Source: Gambelia wislizenii (Eukaryota > Chordata > Lepidosauria > Squamata > Crotaphytidae). From it: a stretch of 64,000 bases of DNA. Under the pieces are notes generated by a model that was given only the letters and a program-made list of their open reading frames with translations, ran no database searches and was not told the DNA's origin. The stretch is taken from NCBI GenBank assembly GCA_030847615.1, contig JAUMIR010000001.1, positions 379,918,687-379,982,686 of the forward strand. Direction: 5' to 3'. Below are positions 53,632 through 64,000 of this stretch, piece by piece; position 1 is the stretch's first letter, and every line of letters begins with the position of its first letter. The position numbers and the translations under genes were made by a program.

Positions 53632-53684
53632 CAGTTATTTCAAGGAAGTTTTAATGAGTTATTTCAAGGAAGTTTTTAATGAGT
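53632..53684. repeat. 26-bp tandem duplication
   Basis: AGTTATTTCAAGGAAGTTTT with AATG following occurs twice in succession, differing by one T. A similar 15-bp doubling (ATCATTAGTATTTGA) is at about 49364-49392. Confidence 0.85.
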
Positions 53685-54841
53685 AAAATATTCCACTCAA
53701 CAACATTTTTTTAAAAAATACATAGCATGTGCATCCCATTTTTCTTTTTTCAGATACCCAAAGCTACTCGAAATCTACACAAAACCAAAATTACAGTATG
53801 GAAAGAGAAATCAATAGAGCAAAGTCAGCAAGCTGTCACTGTAGGTATCTATAAGCAGCACTAGCAAAAATATAAGCATTTTGAGGCAGTTTCTTATGCA
53901 ATATTAGATAGCTCATATCTTATTCAACCTTGTTGAATTATGTCTTTATGGCAACAGCAACCCAAAATGCTGGGACATCACTCACTGGGGCCATCTTCTC
54001 TCTATGCCATCCCATCCCACACTGAAATGTGCAGGAGGTACTGCTTGTGACATCCTCCATGGACTCTTTTGCACAGGATAAAAATCACAATCACGGGATA
54101 GTCTGACGGTGGTGCTTTGTCAATGTAGTATTGTGGCCAGGGTTTGCAGGACCAACACATCAGGCCTCTGTGATTAGCAGGGACCATAACACCATCTGCC
54201 ACTCCCCTCTGGCTTCCCTGTTCCTTCTGCATTAACCCCTAATGCTCACAGTAACTGGGGAGGGGTGGGTTTTCCTAGCAAGACTATATAGTTATTAGCT
54301 GTCTCTGTTGTAATGCAAAGTAAATGGGGATGGTTTGATCCTCAATTGGCAATTCAGATACACTATCCTTAGTGGAAAGAAACCTGTAGTGTTAGAACTA
54401 GTGTGTTGGTTCAAATCAACACAGCTGCCTGGATTTTTGGACTCTTCTTGTGGTCATGATTATATGGGCACTGTAATGAAGAGAACTGCACTTGAAATTT
54501 TGGCACTACAGCCCTGCGTATTGGCTATCTAAAATGAACAATATAAGTCTGGCAGCAAGGCTAGAGATGGTAAAATGTCAGTTGTTTCCCCTGGGTTTCA
54601 AAGCTGCCATTTGTATCAGTCCAGTTGCTGACAAAAAGAAATCAGCAAGCCAGTGTGACAGACAGTGAACATGGTGAGGTCAAGGATTCATGCTGACATG
54701 GCTCCCGACAAAGCCTTTGCAAGCATCTATTTCCCTGGACACTACTGCTGTGATAAACACAACACTTTAAACAATCACTTCCTAGCCCCTGTCGTCCTCT
54801 CTGTAAATAGCACCCTGAGAAAACTAAAATGGGATATAAAA

Positions 54842-54910
54842 GAAGAAGATGAAGAAGATGATGATGAAGAAGAGGAGGAGGAGGAGGAGGAGGAGGAGGA
54901 GGAGGAAGCA
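54842..54910. repeat. (GAA/GAT/GAG)n purine-rich microsatellite
   Basis: About 70 nt of GAA, GAT and GAG triplets give an artificial poly-Glu frame. The preceding AAATGGGATATAAAAGAAG resembles a SINE tail, so the run may have grown from a retroposon tail. Confidence 0.9.
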
Positions 54911-55961
54911 GCAGCAGAGGTGGTGGCTGAAGAAAGTTACAGGCAATGCTTGCTGTTATCCTTTCTCAGCTTACTAATCACAATGTGGGTGTCCACACTA
55001 TAGGCACAAACTGCTTCAGTTGCCATTTCCCCTTTCTAGGAACCTGGGAGTTCGATAATCTATAGAAGCTGGTGTTTGAAATCACCAATGAAAGGCCTCT
55101 TTAGTAAAAAGAATCTTTTATTACCATGAACTACATATTTGGAAGTCTGAAAAGAAAGGCTCTGCTACCACGGGCTACAGGACTATTAGAGGGGAAGAGC
55201 AATGTTGAAGGAAACCATGTCAGGACTGATCAATGTACAGGTGAAGAAGCAACAGAACAGACAAGAAAAAGAGGGAACACAACAGAAACCGTACCTCTAT
55301 GTCTCTACCTCTATTGCTCCCTAGAGTGACATAGGCACTTGTGCAAATCTGACTGGCACATTTTCCCACTTTGAGCACTGGAGTGAGAGCTAAGACTCCA
55401 CCAGATCATTCTCACTAGTCCATGATGGTTTGGGTACTAATTGTTAAAGGCTGAGGCATCCTTTAGTCTTAAGGATGTATTTGCTTTCAGTGCATTTGGT
55501 TTTGCTTCTGCCATTAGCTTTGATTCTTCTCATCACATTATCCCTATTCAGGGCAATCATGAAACATTTAGGTACCTGAGGCACAAGAGAAGAGATGTCC
55601 ACCCTCACCATCCAGTTTGATGTCCAAAAGATATGCAGACTGACAACTGAAGCTGATTTCAACACTGGTGACAGGGCAGTATTTTTCACTGCACCTGAGG
55701 GAGCAGCTCAACTTATGTCAGACCCCACAGCAATATTCATTCTGTACCCTTCCCCTCAGTATCTGACACCTGAGGCAGCTGCTTTGCTCCACCCAATGGC
55801 AAGATCTGAGTTGCTGGCTCTGGCCTCTGTGTTTGCCAGCATGACCATCATCCATGGTTTTAAAGAGAAACTCTGATGCCAAGAACCTGTTCTGCATGAA
55901 CACACTCCCTGCATGATTTAGAATACCGGTGATGTACTCATGCAGGGAATTTCTGCATGCA

Positions 55962-56085
55962 AAGCAGTTGATGTCCTCCCATTCTTCTCCTGAAATGCCT
56001 GTGCAGTGAAAGTGATGCAGTGAAAGCAGTTGGTGTCCTCACATTCTTCTCTTTAAATATCTGTGCAGTGAAAGTGATTCAGTGA
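55962..56085. repeat. 62-bp tandem duplication
   Basis: Two copies (55962-56023, 56024-56085) of a unit starting AAGCAGTTGATGTCCTC and ending GTGATGCAGTGA differ at several positions. A sub-repeat, GCAGTGAAAGTGATGCAGTG, is itself doubled. Confidence 0.8.
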
Positions 56086-56209
56086 AAGAAATGGAACCCA
56101 CTCCCCCACATGGACACACATTTTTTTTTAATCAAATAGGACTATTCTGCATCATGTTTCGATGTGGTGCAGACTTAAGGTTTTTTTGGGGGGGGGGGAT
56201 GCAGTGGTT

Positions 56210-56340
56210 TTCAGTGTTTAGATCTCCAGATGTTTTTGACTTAAGCTACCAGAATCTCTGACCAGTAGCCAAGGTAGTTGGAACGTCTGAGAGATGAAGT
56301 CCAAAACCCTTGGAAAACCAAAGTGTGAGAACTACTGCTA
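56210..56340. mobile_element. hAT-type MITE
   Basis: GCAGTGGTTTTCAGTG at the left faces CACACTTTGG type sequence and TGAGAACTACTGCTAG at the right. CCAGATGTTTTTGAC faces GAAGTCCAAAACCC. This is the CAGTGGTTCTCA terminus type of hAT MITEs. Confidence 0.65.
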
Positions 56341-56391
56341 GATAATTGGTAAGTCTTTATACACTGCCATATTCTATGCCTGGCCAATGTT

Positions 56392-56736
56392 TTGACATGC
56401 CAGATCTGGGGTGAGTGCGGGGCCAGTAGGGTGCCACAGAGTTCTGTCCTGGGCCCAGTGCTATTCAACATCTTTTTCAATGACTTGGATGAGGGAATAG
56501 AGGGTATGTTTATCAAGTTTGCAGATGATACCAAATTAGGAGGGGTAGTTAATACCCCAGAGGACAGGATCAGAATCCAAAACGACCTCAACAGGTTAGA
56601 AAGCTGGGCCAATATTAACAAAATGAATTTCAACAGGAAGAAATTTAGGATTTTACACTGGGCAGTAAAAATGAAATGCACAGATACAGGATGGGTGACA
56701 CATGGCTTGAGGGCAGTACATGCGAAAGGGATCTAG
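56392..56736 (+). pseudogene. CR1 ORF2, reverse transcriptase fragment
   Basis: The 114-residue frame holds the G-P-V-L-F-N-I-F-x-N-D-L-D block, the catalytic F-A-D-D box and the L-E-S-W-A-N-x-N-K-M-N-F-N-x-x-K segment. Family members usually have K-C-K-V-L-H after this; here K-F-R-I-L-H is present. The frame then shifts. Confidence 0.9.
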
Positions 56737-57375
56737 GAGTCTTAGTGGATCACAAGCTGAACATGAGTCAGCAGTGTGATGCAGCAGCTAAAAAAGCCAA
56801 TGTGATTCTAGGCTGCATTAATAGAAGTATAGTGCCACTCTATTCTGCTTTGGTCAGACCTCACCTGGATGGAATACTGTATCCAGTTCTGGGCACCACA
56901 GTTCAGGAAGGATATTGACAAGCTGGAACGTGTCCAGAGGAGGGCAACCAGGATGGTGGGAGGTCTGGAGGCCATGCCCTATAAGGAGTGGCTTAGGAAA
57001 CTGAGCATGTTTAGTCTGGAGAGGAGAAGGTTGAGAGGGGACATGATAGCCATGTTTAAATATTTGAAGGGATATCATACTGAGGATGGAACAAGCTTGT
57101 TTTCTGCTGCTCCAGAGACTAGAACACAGAGCAATGGGTTCAAACTAGAGGAAAAGAGATTCCGCCTAAATATTAGGAAGAACGTCCTGACAGTAAGAGC
57201 TGTTCAGAAGTGGAATACACTGCTTTGTAGTGTGGTGGAGTCTCCTTCTTTGTTTTTAAAGAGAGGCTGGATGGCCATCTGTTGGGAATGATTTTATTGT
57301 GTATTCCTGCATGGGGGGGGGTTGGACTGGATGGCCCTTGAGGTCTTTTCCAGCTCTATGATTCTATGAGTCTAT
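56395..57375 (+). mobile_element. CR1 LINE, 5'-truncated, longest copy
   Basis: It begins in the reverse transcriptase palm and runs to the 3' tail. Encoded in order over three frames: P-Q-S-S-V-L-G-P-V-L-F-N, F-A-D-D-T-K-L-G-G (catalytic F-A-D-D, nt 56518-56529), L-G-V-L-V-D-H-K-L-N-M-S-Q-Q-C, S-A-L-V-R-P-H-L, V-Q-R-R-A-T-R-M-V-G-G-L, M-F-S-L-E-R-R-R-L-R-G-D-M and A-V-Q-K-W-N. The 3' UTR ends GATTCTATGAGTCTATG. Frameshifts near 56730 and 56870 make it inactive. Confidence 0.95.
56869..57291 (+). pseudogene. CR1 ORF2, C-terminal fragment
   Basis: A 140-residue frame starts at E-Y-C-I-Q-F-W-A-P-Q and runs through the E-R-V-Q-R-R-A-T-R-M motif, F-K-Y-L-K-G-Y-H-T-E-D-G-T-S-L-F-S-A-A-P, F-R-L-N-I-R-K-N-V-L-T-V-R and W-N-T-L, close to the natural ORF2 end. 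It is the cleanest CR1 coding piece in the window. Confidence 0.93.
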
Positions 57376-57379
57376 GTTT

Positions 57380-58165
57380 GCCTGATCTTAAAAAGAGGAA
57401 GAAAAAGAAGAGGAAATAATTAGAGCATATGCAGCTGTGCATTTTAAACTCATTTAAATCGTGTCCATGTTCTATAGGAATAAAATGGACTTTGCTTTTG
57501 CTGCCTTGAAGGTTAACACATTTGCTTGGGAATAAGCACCACCATTTGGGGAACACTTTGATTGTAATGCTGTGTCTGCACTGATGCTATTATTTCTTGT
57601 AGGAGTGATAGAGGTTCCCAGTCTATTGTCACTCTTTTAAAAGGTGATGGTGATTGCAGTGGCCCCGCTGTTTCCTTGTTGCTCTTCCTGCTCCAAACAA
57701 AGCTCTTAAAAAAACAAAAAACATCCTTTTTAATTATTTTTAAACTTCTCTAGCAAACCTTAACTCATTCTGAGATTTAGCTTCTTTTGATCTTCTCTGA
57801 ACAAAATACTGGCTATTCATTTATATTCTTCTTTGGTGATGTCCCCATTCTTGTATTTCTTGTATATGTCCCTTTTAAATCTCAGGCCACCAGAAAATTC
57901 TTTGTATACCCTCCCTGGGGATTTTAAAAGATACCTCCCTCTTTTTTTCCCCAAAGGGCTACAAAATAGGGCCTGGGGCTACATGTGGTCCACGAGCCAC
58001 ACCTTCTCCATCCCTGTTGTATACACATGATGAAGGGGTGTGAGTGGGGATGAGCATGGTATGTCTCTCCCCCACCTCCATCACTGTCCTCATTGCCCTT
58101 CAGAAGTTGGAGGTAAATATCTGTGCTGCTCAGTGTTTTCTTCTTGGTGATGGTGGTGGAGGTGG
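57380..58165. other. Stretch without recognised gene or element
   Basis: No exon or RNA gene was recognised. A (GGT)n-like run lies at about 58147-58171. Confidence 0.4.
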
Positions 58166-58169
58166 TGGT

Positions 58170-58437
58170 AATTAGCATTTATATCCTGCCCTTCCTCCAT
58201 GAAATGGCCGTTCCTCCAACCTTGAAGCTTTGGGGAACCTAATTCCAAGATGGCATGTATGGTTCCCCCCGCCCATCTCCATTTTTATCTTCAGAAAAAC
58301 CCTGGGATGTAAGATAGACTAAGAGATTGTGTCTGGCCCACAGTCACCCAGTGAGCTTCATGTCCAAATAGGGATTTGAACCTGGGTCTCCTGAGTCCTC
58401 GGCCAACACTCTCATCACTACACTACCTTGGCTGTCA
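58170..58437 (-). mobile_element. tRNA-derived SINE of a second family
   Basis: On the + strand TTTATATCCTGCCCTTCCTC at the left, then ACCCTGGGATGTAAGATAG, GCCCACAGTCACCCAGTGAG, CAAATAGGGATTTGAACCTG (inverse B box) and CACTACACTACCTTGGCTG. The 'tatcctgcccttcctcc' tail differs from that of the SINEs at 30791 and 43743. Confidence 0.65.
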
Positions 58438-58439
58438 GT

Positions 58440-60775
58440 AAAAGCTAGCAGAGTGATTTAGATTTACCCACAGTTCTAAAGGGCACAGAGAGCCTTGAAG
58501 AGTAGGTGAGGCCAACCATTGCAGACTTTTGTTCTATCCAAGTTTATGGATGATAAAATAGGAGAGTGGAACTAACAGACTTATACCTATTGTTCTTGAT
58601 CTACCTGAGATCAACATCTCTCCTTAGTAAGGCTTACAGAGGATATACAGCAGTATAGGATCCTGAAACCCATTACTGAATCCTATTACAGGTCATTGCA
58701 ACCTTGGAACTTTTGGGAACCTACTTCAATGAAAACTAAATTAATAAGCCAGATCTTACATTATTTTCCCAAAACAGAGTTCCATATTTTCACAAACCTA
58801 TCAATAAATGACTTTGCTCCCAAATCTCACACATCAGAATTGTTGGAATAAGAAAATGAAACAAACAGAAAGAGGTCAACTCTCTTAATGCTGACTTGAA
58901 TTCCTATCAAGTTTACAAGGTATTTAATGGGAATAGCCTATATCCCAGGGTATGTCATCAGAAAAAGCTTCCAGAATTAAATATTAAATTGAATGCATCT
59001 GGTTCTTTTCTGCACCTGTGTAAGTCAAATCCCTTTCAAATTGAAGCCACAAATCTTAAACAGATTACACATCCTACAGAAATAACTGCAGTCATATGAT
59101 ATGCTTGCAATGCTCCTCAGCATTCATGAAAATATGAAGCTCACACATGATCACTAATAAAACATAGTTTGATTATGGGATAACAGCATAGCAGATCAAT
59201 TGCCATAATAATATATATTACACATAAATGGTGACTGCAAGCCAGAACTGGCCCAAGACATTTTGCTGCCTGAGGCAAAGAACAAGATGATGCCACCTTC
59301 CAATCCATGTACAAACGTCAACTGGATTGGCAGTTGAATCTTTAACACTGGAGATGGGATAGTATCCTCTACTGTGCCTGGCATCAGATAGAGGAACACA
59401 GGACAGACTACATGGACACAATGATCTTTTCCAAACCCTTGTTGCCACCTCCCAGTATCTGTCACCTTGAAGGACTTCCTCATTCTGCCAGTCATGATCT
59501 GCCACAATCTGGAGCTCTATTGAGCTATAAACAGTTGAAAATGGCCCCATTTATACCAATGACAAGGAGACCTCTCAGTGTACAATCCTATACAGAAGCA
59601 GAGCTTTCTTTGACATGTAAATATATAGGGAAACTTCAGCTTAGGCAACTGAGATCTCAGCACCCTTCAAAATGTACTGGAGTGGAGGGAGTATAGGGAT
59701 GGAAAACCTTTGACTCTCCAGACGTGTTAGACTTCAGCTCCCAGAAACACCACCACATCATGAGATTGTGGTGGTCTAAAACATCAGGAGGGGGAAATGT
59801 TCCTTGCTCCCTATATAGACAGTTACAACTTGAGGGGTTAGGGGGGGATTTATTGGAATGTGAAAAAATACACTGTTTAAAATATCAGGGTATGTTGTCC
59901 CTATTTAAACATCCACACTGTACTTCACAGGTTAGTGGAGAATACAGCCAGTTTAGCAGAGTTTAATGTTAACACAGCAGCATCTAGTGTCAGAATGTTA
60001 GCATACATAGCTTGTTAAATAACCAAACACCCTTTGTCTTTTCCCAAGTTGTTTAACAACCAAAATAACCACTCAAGACTCAAAAGTTAGTTTAAAAAGT
60101 ACAAAAGCTTCATTACTCACAGTTTAGGGAGCTCATTCTTGGCAGGAACAAAAACTCCATCAAAACAAACTATAACTAGTTCAAAATACTTAAAAACTAC
60201 ATTGTTACAAATCTATATTCAGGACACCCCTTTCGGGGTCCTCTCAGTTCAAAGGGCCATGCGGTTTGTTAAGGATCATGGCTTCTGGAACAAAGAAGAA
60301 TACTCAGACGCTCCCCTTCATCCCAGATTGCCCAATAGCAAAACTTCAGGAAGTTACACCAGCTCATCTCATATGGCTTCTCAGTTAATCCTTCAATAGC
60401 AGAACCATTTCCACTTATTGGACTGCAAACTATATTTTCCAACAGAATTTGCTAGATGAGTCTCAGTCACAAACACCCACACACACCCAAGAGAGCATGG
60501 TGAAGGAGATTAGGTGGGACATTCTATTCACATGTGAATGAACACAGGTAGAACATCCTTTCAGACATTGCTGCTCAACCCTAGATTGAGGGATGGAGGA
60601 GAGGAAGTGCAATAACATGTGGTCACCTACCATCAGGCAGAGGGAGGCAGCCAACCCAAGCAACTTGATTTAGCACGCCATGAAACTACATGCTTCTCTT
60701 GATCCTCCTCCTCTTCCTCTTTATAGTCTACATGGTGGTACTGACTGGAATGTTGGACCATCACAGATTCAGCAA
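58440..60775. other. Mostly unassigned; transposon-end scraps
   Basis: A CCTGAGGCA-type transposon end lies at about 59240-59410, and a 'gactctccagacgtgttagacttcagctccc' type MITE scrap near 59710. About 59970-60620 might be a decayed LTR, but TG...CA ends with matching target repeats were not found. No exon was recognised. Confidence 0.35.
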
Positions 60776-60779
60776 TATT

Positions 60780-61040
60780 TCCAACAATCTAGAAATCAGG
60801 CACATATTGTTAGATAATGTGGCACATTCCAAGCAGTATTGCTTTTGTAACTTGTGTTATTTGTGATGCTATCTGGGGTGATTTCATTGAGAAGTTTTCT
60901 CAGTCTATTCGGAATTGCACCCAGAGCACCTATCACTACTGGAACCGCAGTTGTTTTCCTTGAGCAGAAGTGCTGACTCAGTTTATAGATCTCAATATTT
61001 CGCAGTCTTTGCCCTTTTTTTGTCTTCAAGTCTGCGGTCC
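60780..61040 (-). pseudogene. Non-LTR retrotransposon C-terminal fragment (R4/R2-like?)
   Basis: Minus-strand words include V-P-V-V-I-G-A-L-G-A-I near 60930, preceded in another frame by K-K-R-A-K-T-A-K-Y. This combination (D-K-x-x-K-x-x-K-Y ... V-x-P-V-V-I-G-A-L-G) is familiar from the C-terminal part of ORFs of some non-LTR elements; I think of R4/Dong or R2-like LINEs but am not sure. The piece is broken by stops. Confidence 0.5.
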
Positions 61041-61309
61041 CCTGGCATTGCCATATTTATAATTCAAGGCTTCTTTTTCTCAGCCGCAGTTATGCATGGT
61101 GTATTATGATCTAACCATTTGTCAGTTTTAATCTTAAAATCTTAAACAATAATAATAGTCCTAAAATTCTTATGGAACTTTAAGATAATAATGGTGGTTG
61201 TGGTGGTGATTTGGTTGTTTTGCTGTTGGTAGTAGTGGTGGTGAACTGTCAGAGAAGGGGAAAGCAGTTGTGGGCTTTTTTGCTTTGTAGCTGTTTTGTT
61301 ATTTGACTG

Positions 61310-61860
61310 TCAAGTCAACTTATAGCAATCCCATGAATGAGAGACCTCTAAGACCCCTGGCCATCCACTGCCCTGCTCAAGTCTTGCAAACTCACAGCCA
61401 TGGCTTCCTTGATTGAATCAATCCACCTGTAGTGAGCTCTTACTCTTTTCCTATTGCTTTCCTTTTTACCAAGAATTGTTGTTTCCAATGAGTCAAGTTG
61501 CCTCATGATATGCCCAAAGTAAGATAGGCTCCATTTAGTCATTTTTGCTTGTAGGGAGAATTCAGGCTGGATTTGTTATATAAGACCCATTCATTTGTTT
61601 TTGTTTTTAGCACAAAACTCTTTTCCAGCACCACATTTCAAATGAGTTCATGTTCTTCCTATCAGCTTTTTTCATTATCCAGCTTTCACAACCATACCTA
61701 GACAGAAACTGGAAATACCAAGGCCTGGATGAATCTGACCTTTCAGCTGTAAGTGCCAAAATAACTTGACTGCTCTTGGCTGGATATTTTAGATCTTCAG
61801 CTGGCAGCATGGGGGGGGGCAGCATTTTGTGCTCTGCCTCAGGCAACAAGACATCTTGTG
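61310..61860 (-). mobile_element. BovB/RTE-type LINE fragment
   Basis: Two minus frames carry the BovB C-terminal signature in order: Y-G-C-E-S-W-I-M-K-K-A-D-R ... F-E-M-W-C-W-K-R-V-L (about 61700-61610), then L-S-Y-F-G-H-I-M-R-Q-L-D-S-L-E-T-T-I-L-G-K and H-Y-R-W-I-D-S-I-K (about 61530-61400). The family usually reads Y-G-C-E-S-W-T-x-K-K-A and Y-F-G-H-x-x-R-x-x-D-S-L-E-K. Stops and shifts separate the two, and the 5' part is missing. Confidence 0.85.
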
Positions 61861-61890
61861 TTGGCCCTCATGAGTTGGTAAAAGATAGTA

Positions 61891-62793
61891 CAGTTGTCCC
61901 TCCATATCCACGGATTTGGTATCCACGGATTTAAGTATTCATGGATTGAAAATATTCTTTTAAAAAATAATAACCCAAAAAGCAAACCTTAATTTTGCCA
62001 TCATACCTGAGGTGAAGCACAAAAATCAGTGTGTATAGAGCCATTGTACTGTCTATCCTCCTTTATAGATCTGAAACATGGGTCACCTATCGCCACCACC
62101 TATGACTCCTCGAATGCTTTCATCAGTGCTGTCTATGCACAATCCTAAATATACACTGGATTGACTATGTGATGAATGTTGCTGTCCTTGAGCAAGCAGG
62201 GATCACCAGTATTGAGGCCATGATATTGAGAACACAGCTGTGCTGGGCAGGGCACGTTTCTAGGATGGATAACCATCGGCTCCCCAAAACAGTACTCTAC
62301 GGTGAACTCACCATGGGTCAGCGTAAGAGGGGCGCTCCAAAAAAGCTATACAAGGACTCCCTGAAACAACATCTCAGGCTCAGCCAAATTGATCACCAAC
62401 AATAATCCGCCCTGGCCTCACATCAGGAGTCATGGAGATGCACTATCCACAATGCTGCAGCCTTATTTGAGAACTCATGCCGAACAAGTCTTGAAGAGAA
62501 ACGACAACGCAGAAAGAATCACAACCCAGAAACATCTCCCAAGGAGACCTTCTGCTGTACTTTCTGCAACTGGACTTGTTTATCTCGGATTGGCCTTTTT
62601 CATCATCAGCGCGCTTGCAGAAAGCGCAGGATGAGTCCTTCCTAGATCTTCGTTTGTGGGAAAAAAGCCAGAGACAGAGTTAAGGAACACCATTTTGTTA
62701 TGCCATTGCATATAATGGGACTTGAGTATTCATGGATATTGGTATCCACGGGGGTCCTGGAACCAAACCCCAGCGAATATCAAGAGACAACTG
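61891..62793. mobile_element. Tigger-like MITE split by an insertion
   Basis: The left half (61891 to about 62006) begins CAGTTGTCCCTCCATATCC after TA. The right half (about 62687-62793) resumes at AACACCATTTTGTTATGCC and ends AGAGACAACTG before TA. The intact copy at 27604-27833 joins these two halves directly, so about 680 bp was inserted between them. The insert codes for a non-LTR retrotransposon C-terminus. Confidence 0.88.
62007..62680 (+). pseudogene. Non-LTR retrotransposon ORF2 C-terminus inside a MITE
   Basis: Read across frames, it has R-H-L-R type words near 62095, then V-L-E-Q-A-G-I-T-S-I-E-A-M-I-L-R, L-C-W-A-G-H-V-S-R-M-D, H-R-L-P-K-T-V-L-Y-G-E-L, K-R-G-A-P-K-K-L-Y-K-D-S-L-K. 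Near 62565 a zinc-finger-like C-x3-C-L-S-R-I-G-L-F-H-H-Q-R-A-C follows. This combination ends the ORF2 of certain vertebrate and invertebrate LINEs whose clade I cannot fix by eye. It lacks a visible poly(A) or repeat tail and a clear target duplication. Confidence 0.75.
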
Positions 62794-62811
62794 TAATTGG
62801 CTTGGTGACAA

Positions 62812-63402
62812 TGGGCCCGTCTAAATGGTGAAAATAACCCTCATGGAATTCGCTGGGAATCCCACCTGTCTAAACAGGATCCAATGCCAAGCCACACTAT
62901 TTGGAAGGAGGGGGACCCAAAATGGCAAAAACAATGGGGTAAAAGCCTTTGCAGATTTCCCTGTACTTTTTCACAAACTGTGAGACGAGGGTGCATTTTT
63001 GCTCTTGTGGACTATTGAACAATAAAAAAACTCAAAGAGGTGCACAAAGCTGATTGTGTGAGAGTGAGGATGGGGCTTGCTAGGAGGGCAAATATCCACT
63101 GCCACCATTTTGGATTTTTGCCTTAGCAATCACTCACTAAGCCAATAAAAAGGATCAATATTTTCTATTTTGCTTTCTTGAGAATCGCTTTATCACACCA
63201 GCGCACCTTGGGATGACTTTTTTTAAAAAAAGGTGGCGGTGAAGAACTAATGTGAGTAAATCACTTGCAGCCACCATCAGAAATGCAAGGCTTATGGGGG
63301 CTTCCGAGGCCAGAAAAACCATTTAGACATGTCACTGCGGCTGCGAGATGCCAATACTATGAGGTATTTTGGTCCCCCCCCTTGTGGAGATGGGCCCAAT
63401 AT
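62812..63402. mobile_element. MITE-like element with GGGCCCRTCT termini
   Basis: AATGGGCCCGTCTAAATGG at the left faces GGAGATGGGCCCAAT at the right, a short inverted pair. The interior is non-coding, with ATGGAATTCGCTGGGAATCC near the left end and AAGGCTTATGGGGGCTTCC near the right. Family unknown. Confidence 0.5.
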
Positions 63403-63404
63403 GA

Positions 63405-64000
63405 TAATGTGTCAAGCATTCCTATTTTACCTACAAGTTATCACCAGCATAATGTTAACAGCCTTTGCTAACACCTGTCTGGTGGGAAATAAAAGGCTAT
63501 AAATGCAGTGGGAAGGAAACAGAAATACCAGATTTAAAAAGACTGTATCTTAAGCAATCTGATCTCTGATTATTTATGAGTCTTCAAGGTTTCTGCATAT
63601 CAAATCAACTGCATTTTTATGAGTCAGAGCTTTTTTGTGGTTGTCAATATATAAATAACAAGCAGTTACCCAGCAAACCATCAATTTGAGTAGCAATACA
63701 GCTGCTGAAAGTGAGGCTCTCACCTTGCACACTTACAATTCAAGTCACATTTGCTACAGCTTTTGCTTAGCTTGCTATTTAACTTCCAATTCCTGCTAAC
63801 AGAAGCACTGAACACCTATTTAACCATGTGCTACTACAAATTCAAATTAGGCATGCTTATTTATTTATTTAATCACTGACTTCAAACCTCTACTGCAGAT
63901 GGAAACACTTCTGTAGGTGGAAAACAAACACATATCTACGTATTCTGAATTTCGTTTTGCTAACTCACAACAGAAAGTGTTGCAAAACTGAATCCAATTA
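63405..64000. other. Stretch without recognised gene or element
   Basis: Ordinary AT-leaning sequence to the end of the window; a short (TTTA)n lies near 63858-63872. Confidence 0.4.

Noticed and set aside
54665..55003. 112-residue acidic frame with a poly-Glu run
   Set aside because: The Glu run is a GAA/GAG microsatellite, and the rest has no resemblance to a protein family.
59970..60620. A second solo LTR
   Set aside because: The composition suggested it, but no TG...CA ends with matching target repeats could be placed.
1..64000. CRISPR array, operon or prokaryotic defence system
   Set aside because: No regularly spaced direct repeats, no bacterial gene organisation; the content is vertebrate.
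1..64000. tRNA genes
   Set aside because: All tRNA-like heads found are joined to SINE bodies with A/T-rich tails; no free cloverleaf was identified by eye.

Overview
This window is vertebrate nuclear DNA, most likely from a squamate reptile (a lizard). The repeat mix supports this: SINEs matching the Sauria-SINE pattern, a tRNA-headed SINE and 5S-headed SINEs with a related body, CR1, L2 and BovB-type LINE pieces, a chromodomain-bearing Ty3/Gypsy fragment, Tigger-like, hAT-like and mariner DNA transposons, and two candidate Helitrons. All family names come from recognised sequence features, not from a database search. No intact protein-coding gene is visible. Every recognisable protein reading frame is a decayed transposon piece.

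Layout. 1-3230 is a broken chromovirus (protease tail, reverse transcriptase, RNase H, integrase, chromodomain-like tail), cut by an L2-type tail and capped by a SINE tail. 3.2-8.1 kb holds a 359-bp near-perfect palindrome, a SINE, an L2-like 3' region and a Tigger-like MITE. About 8.2-11.66 kb is a minus-strand L2 LINE split by a 530-bp solo LTR with 5-bp target duplications. 11.66-31 kb is intergenic or intronic sequence rich in small elements. It includes two Helitron-like copies, 5S-rRNA-derived SINEs and a hAT element that contains a nested mariner.

31.1-38.2 kb is the functional core: a GC- and CpG-rich domain of about 7 kb that is largely free of dispersed repeats. It holds a perfect paired-class homeodomain dimer site (31472), a TATA-like/initiator promoter candidate (35004/35034) followed by a probable non-coding first exon ending in a consensus splice donor (35345/35346), a MEF2-type site (36088), and a perfect 137-bp palindrome (36829-36965). 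I read it as the promoter region of an unidentified regulated gene, probably developmental and transcribed on the + strand, whose coding exons lie outside the window. The gene could not be named.

38.2-64 kb again looks like intron or intergenic sequence. It has CR1 copies (39.1, 44.6, 56.4 kb), SINEs, Tigger-like MITEs, a BovB fragment (61.3-61.8 kb) and a Tigger-like MITE split by a non-LTR retrotransposon piece (61.9-62.8 kb). Repeat-poor AT-rich stretches near 20.4, 22.8, 28.9 and 49.5-51.1 kb could be conserved regulatory DNA, but conservation cannot be judged from one sequence.
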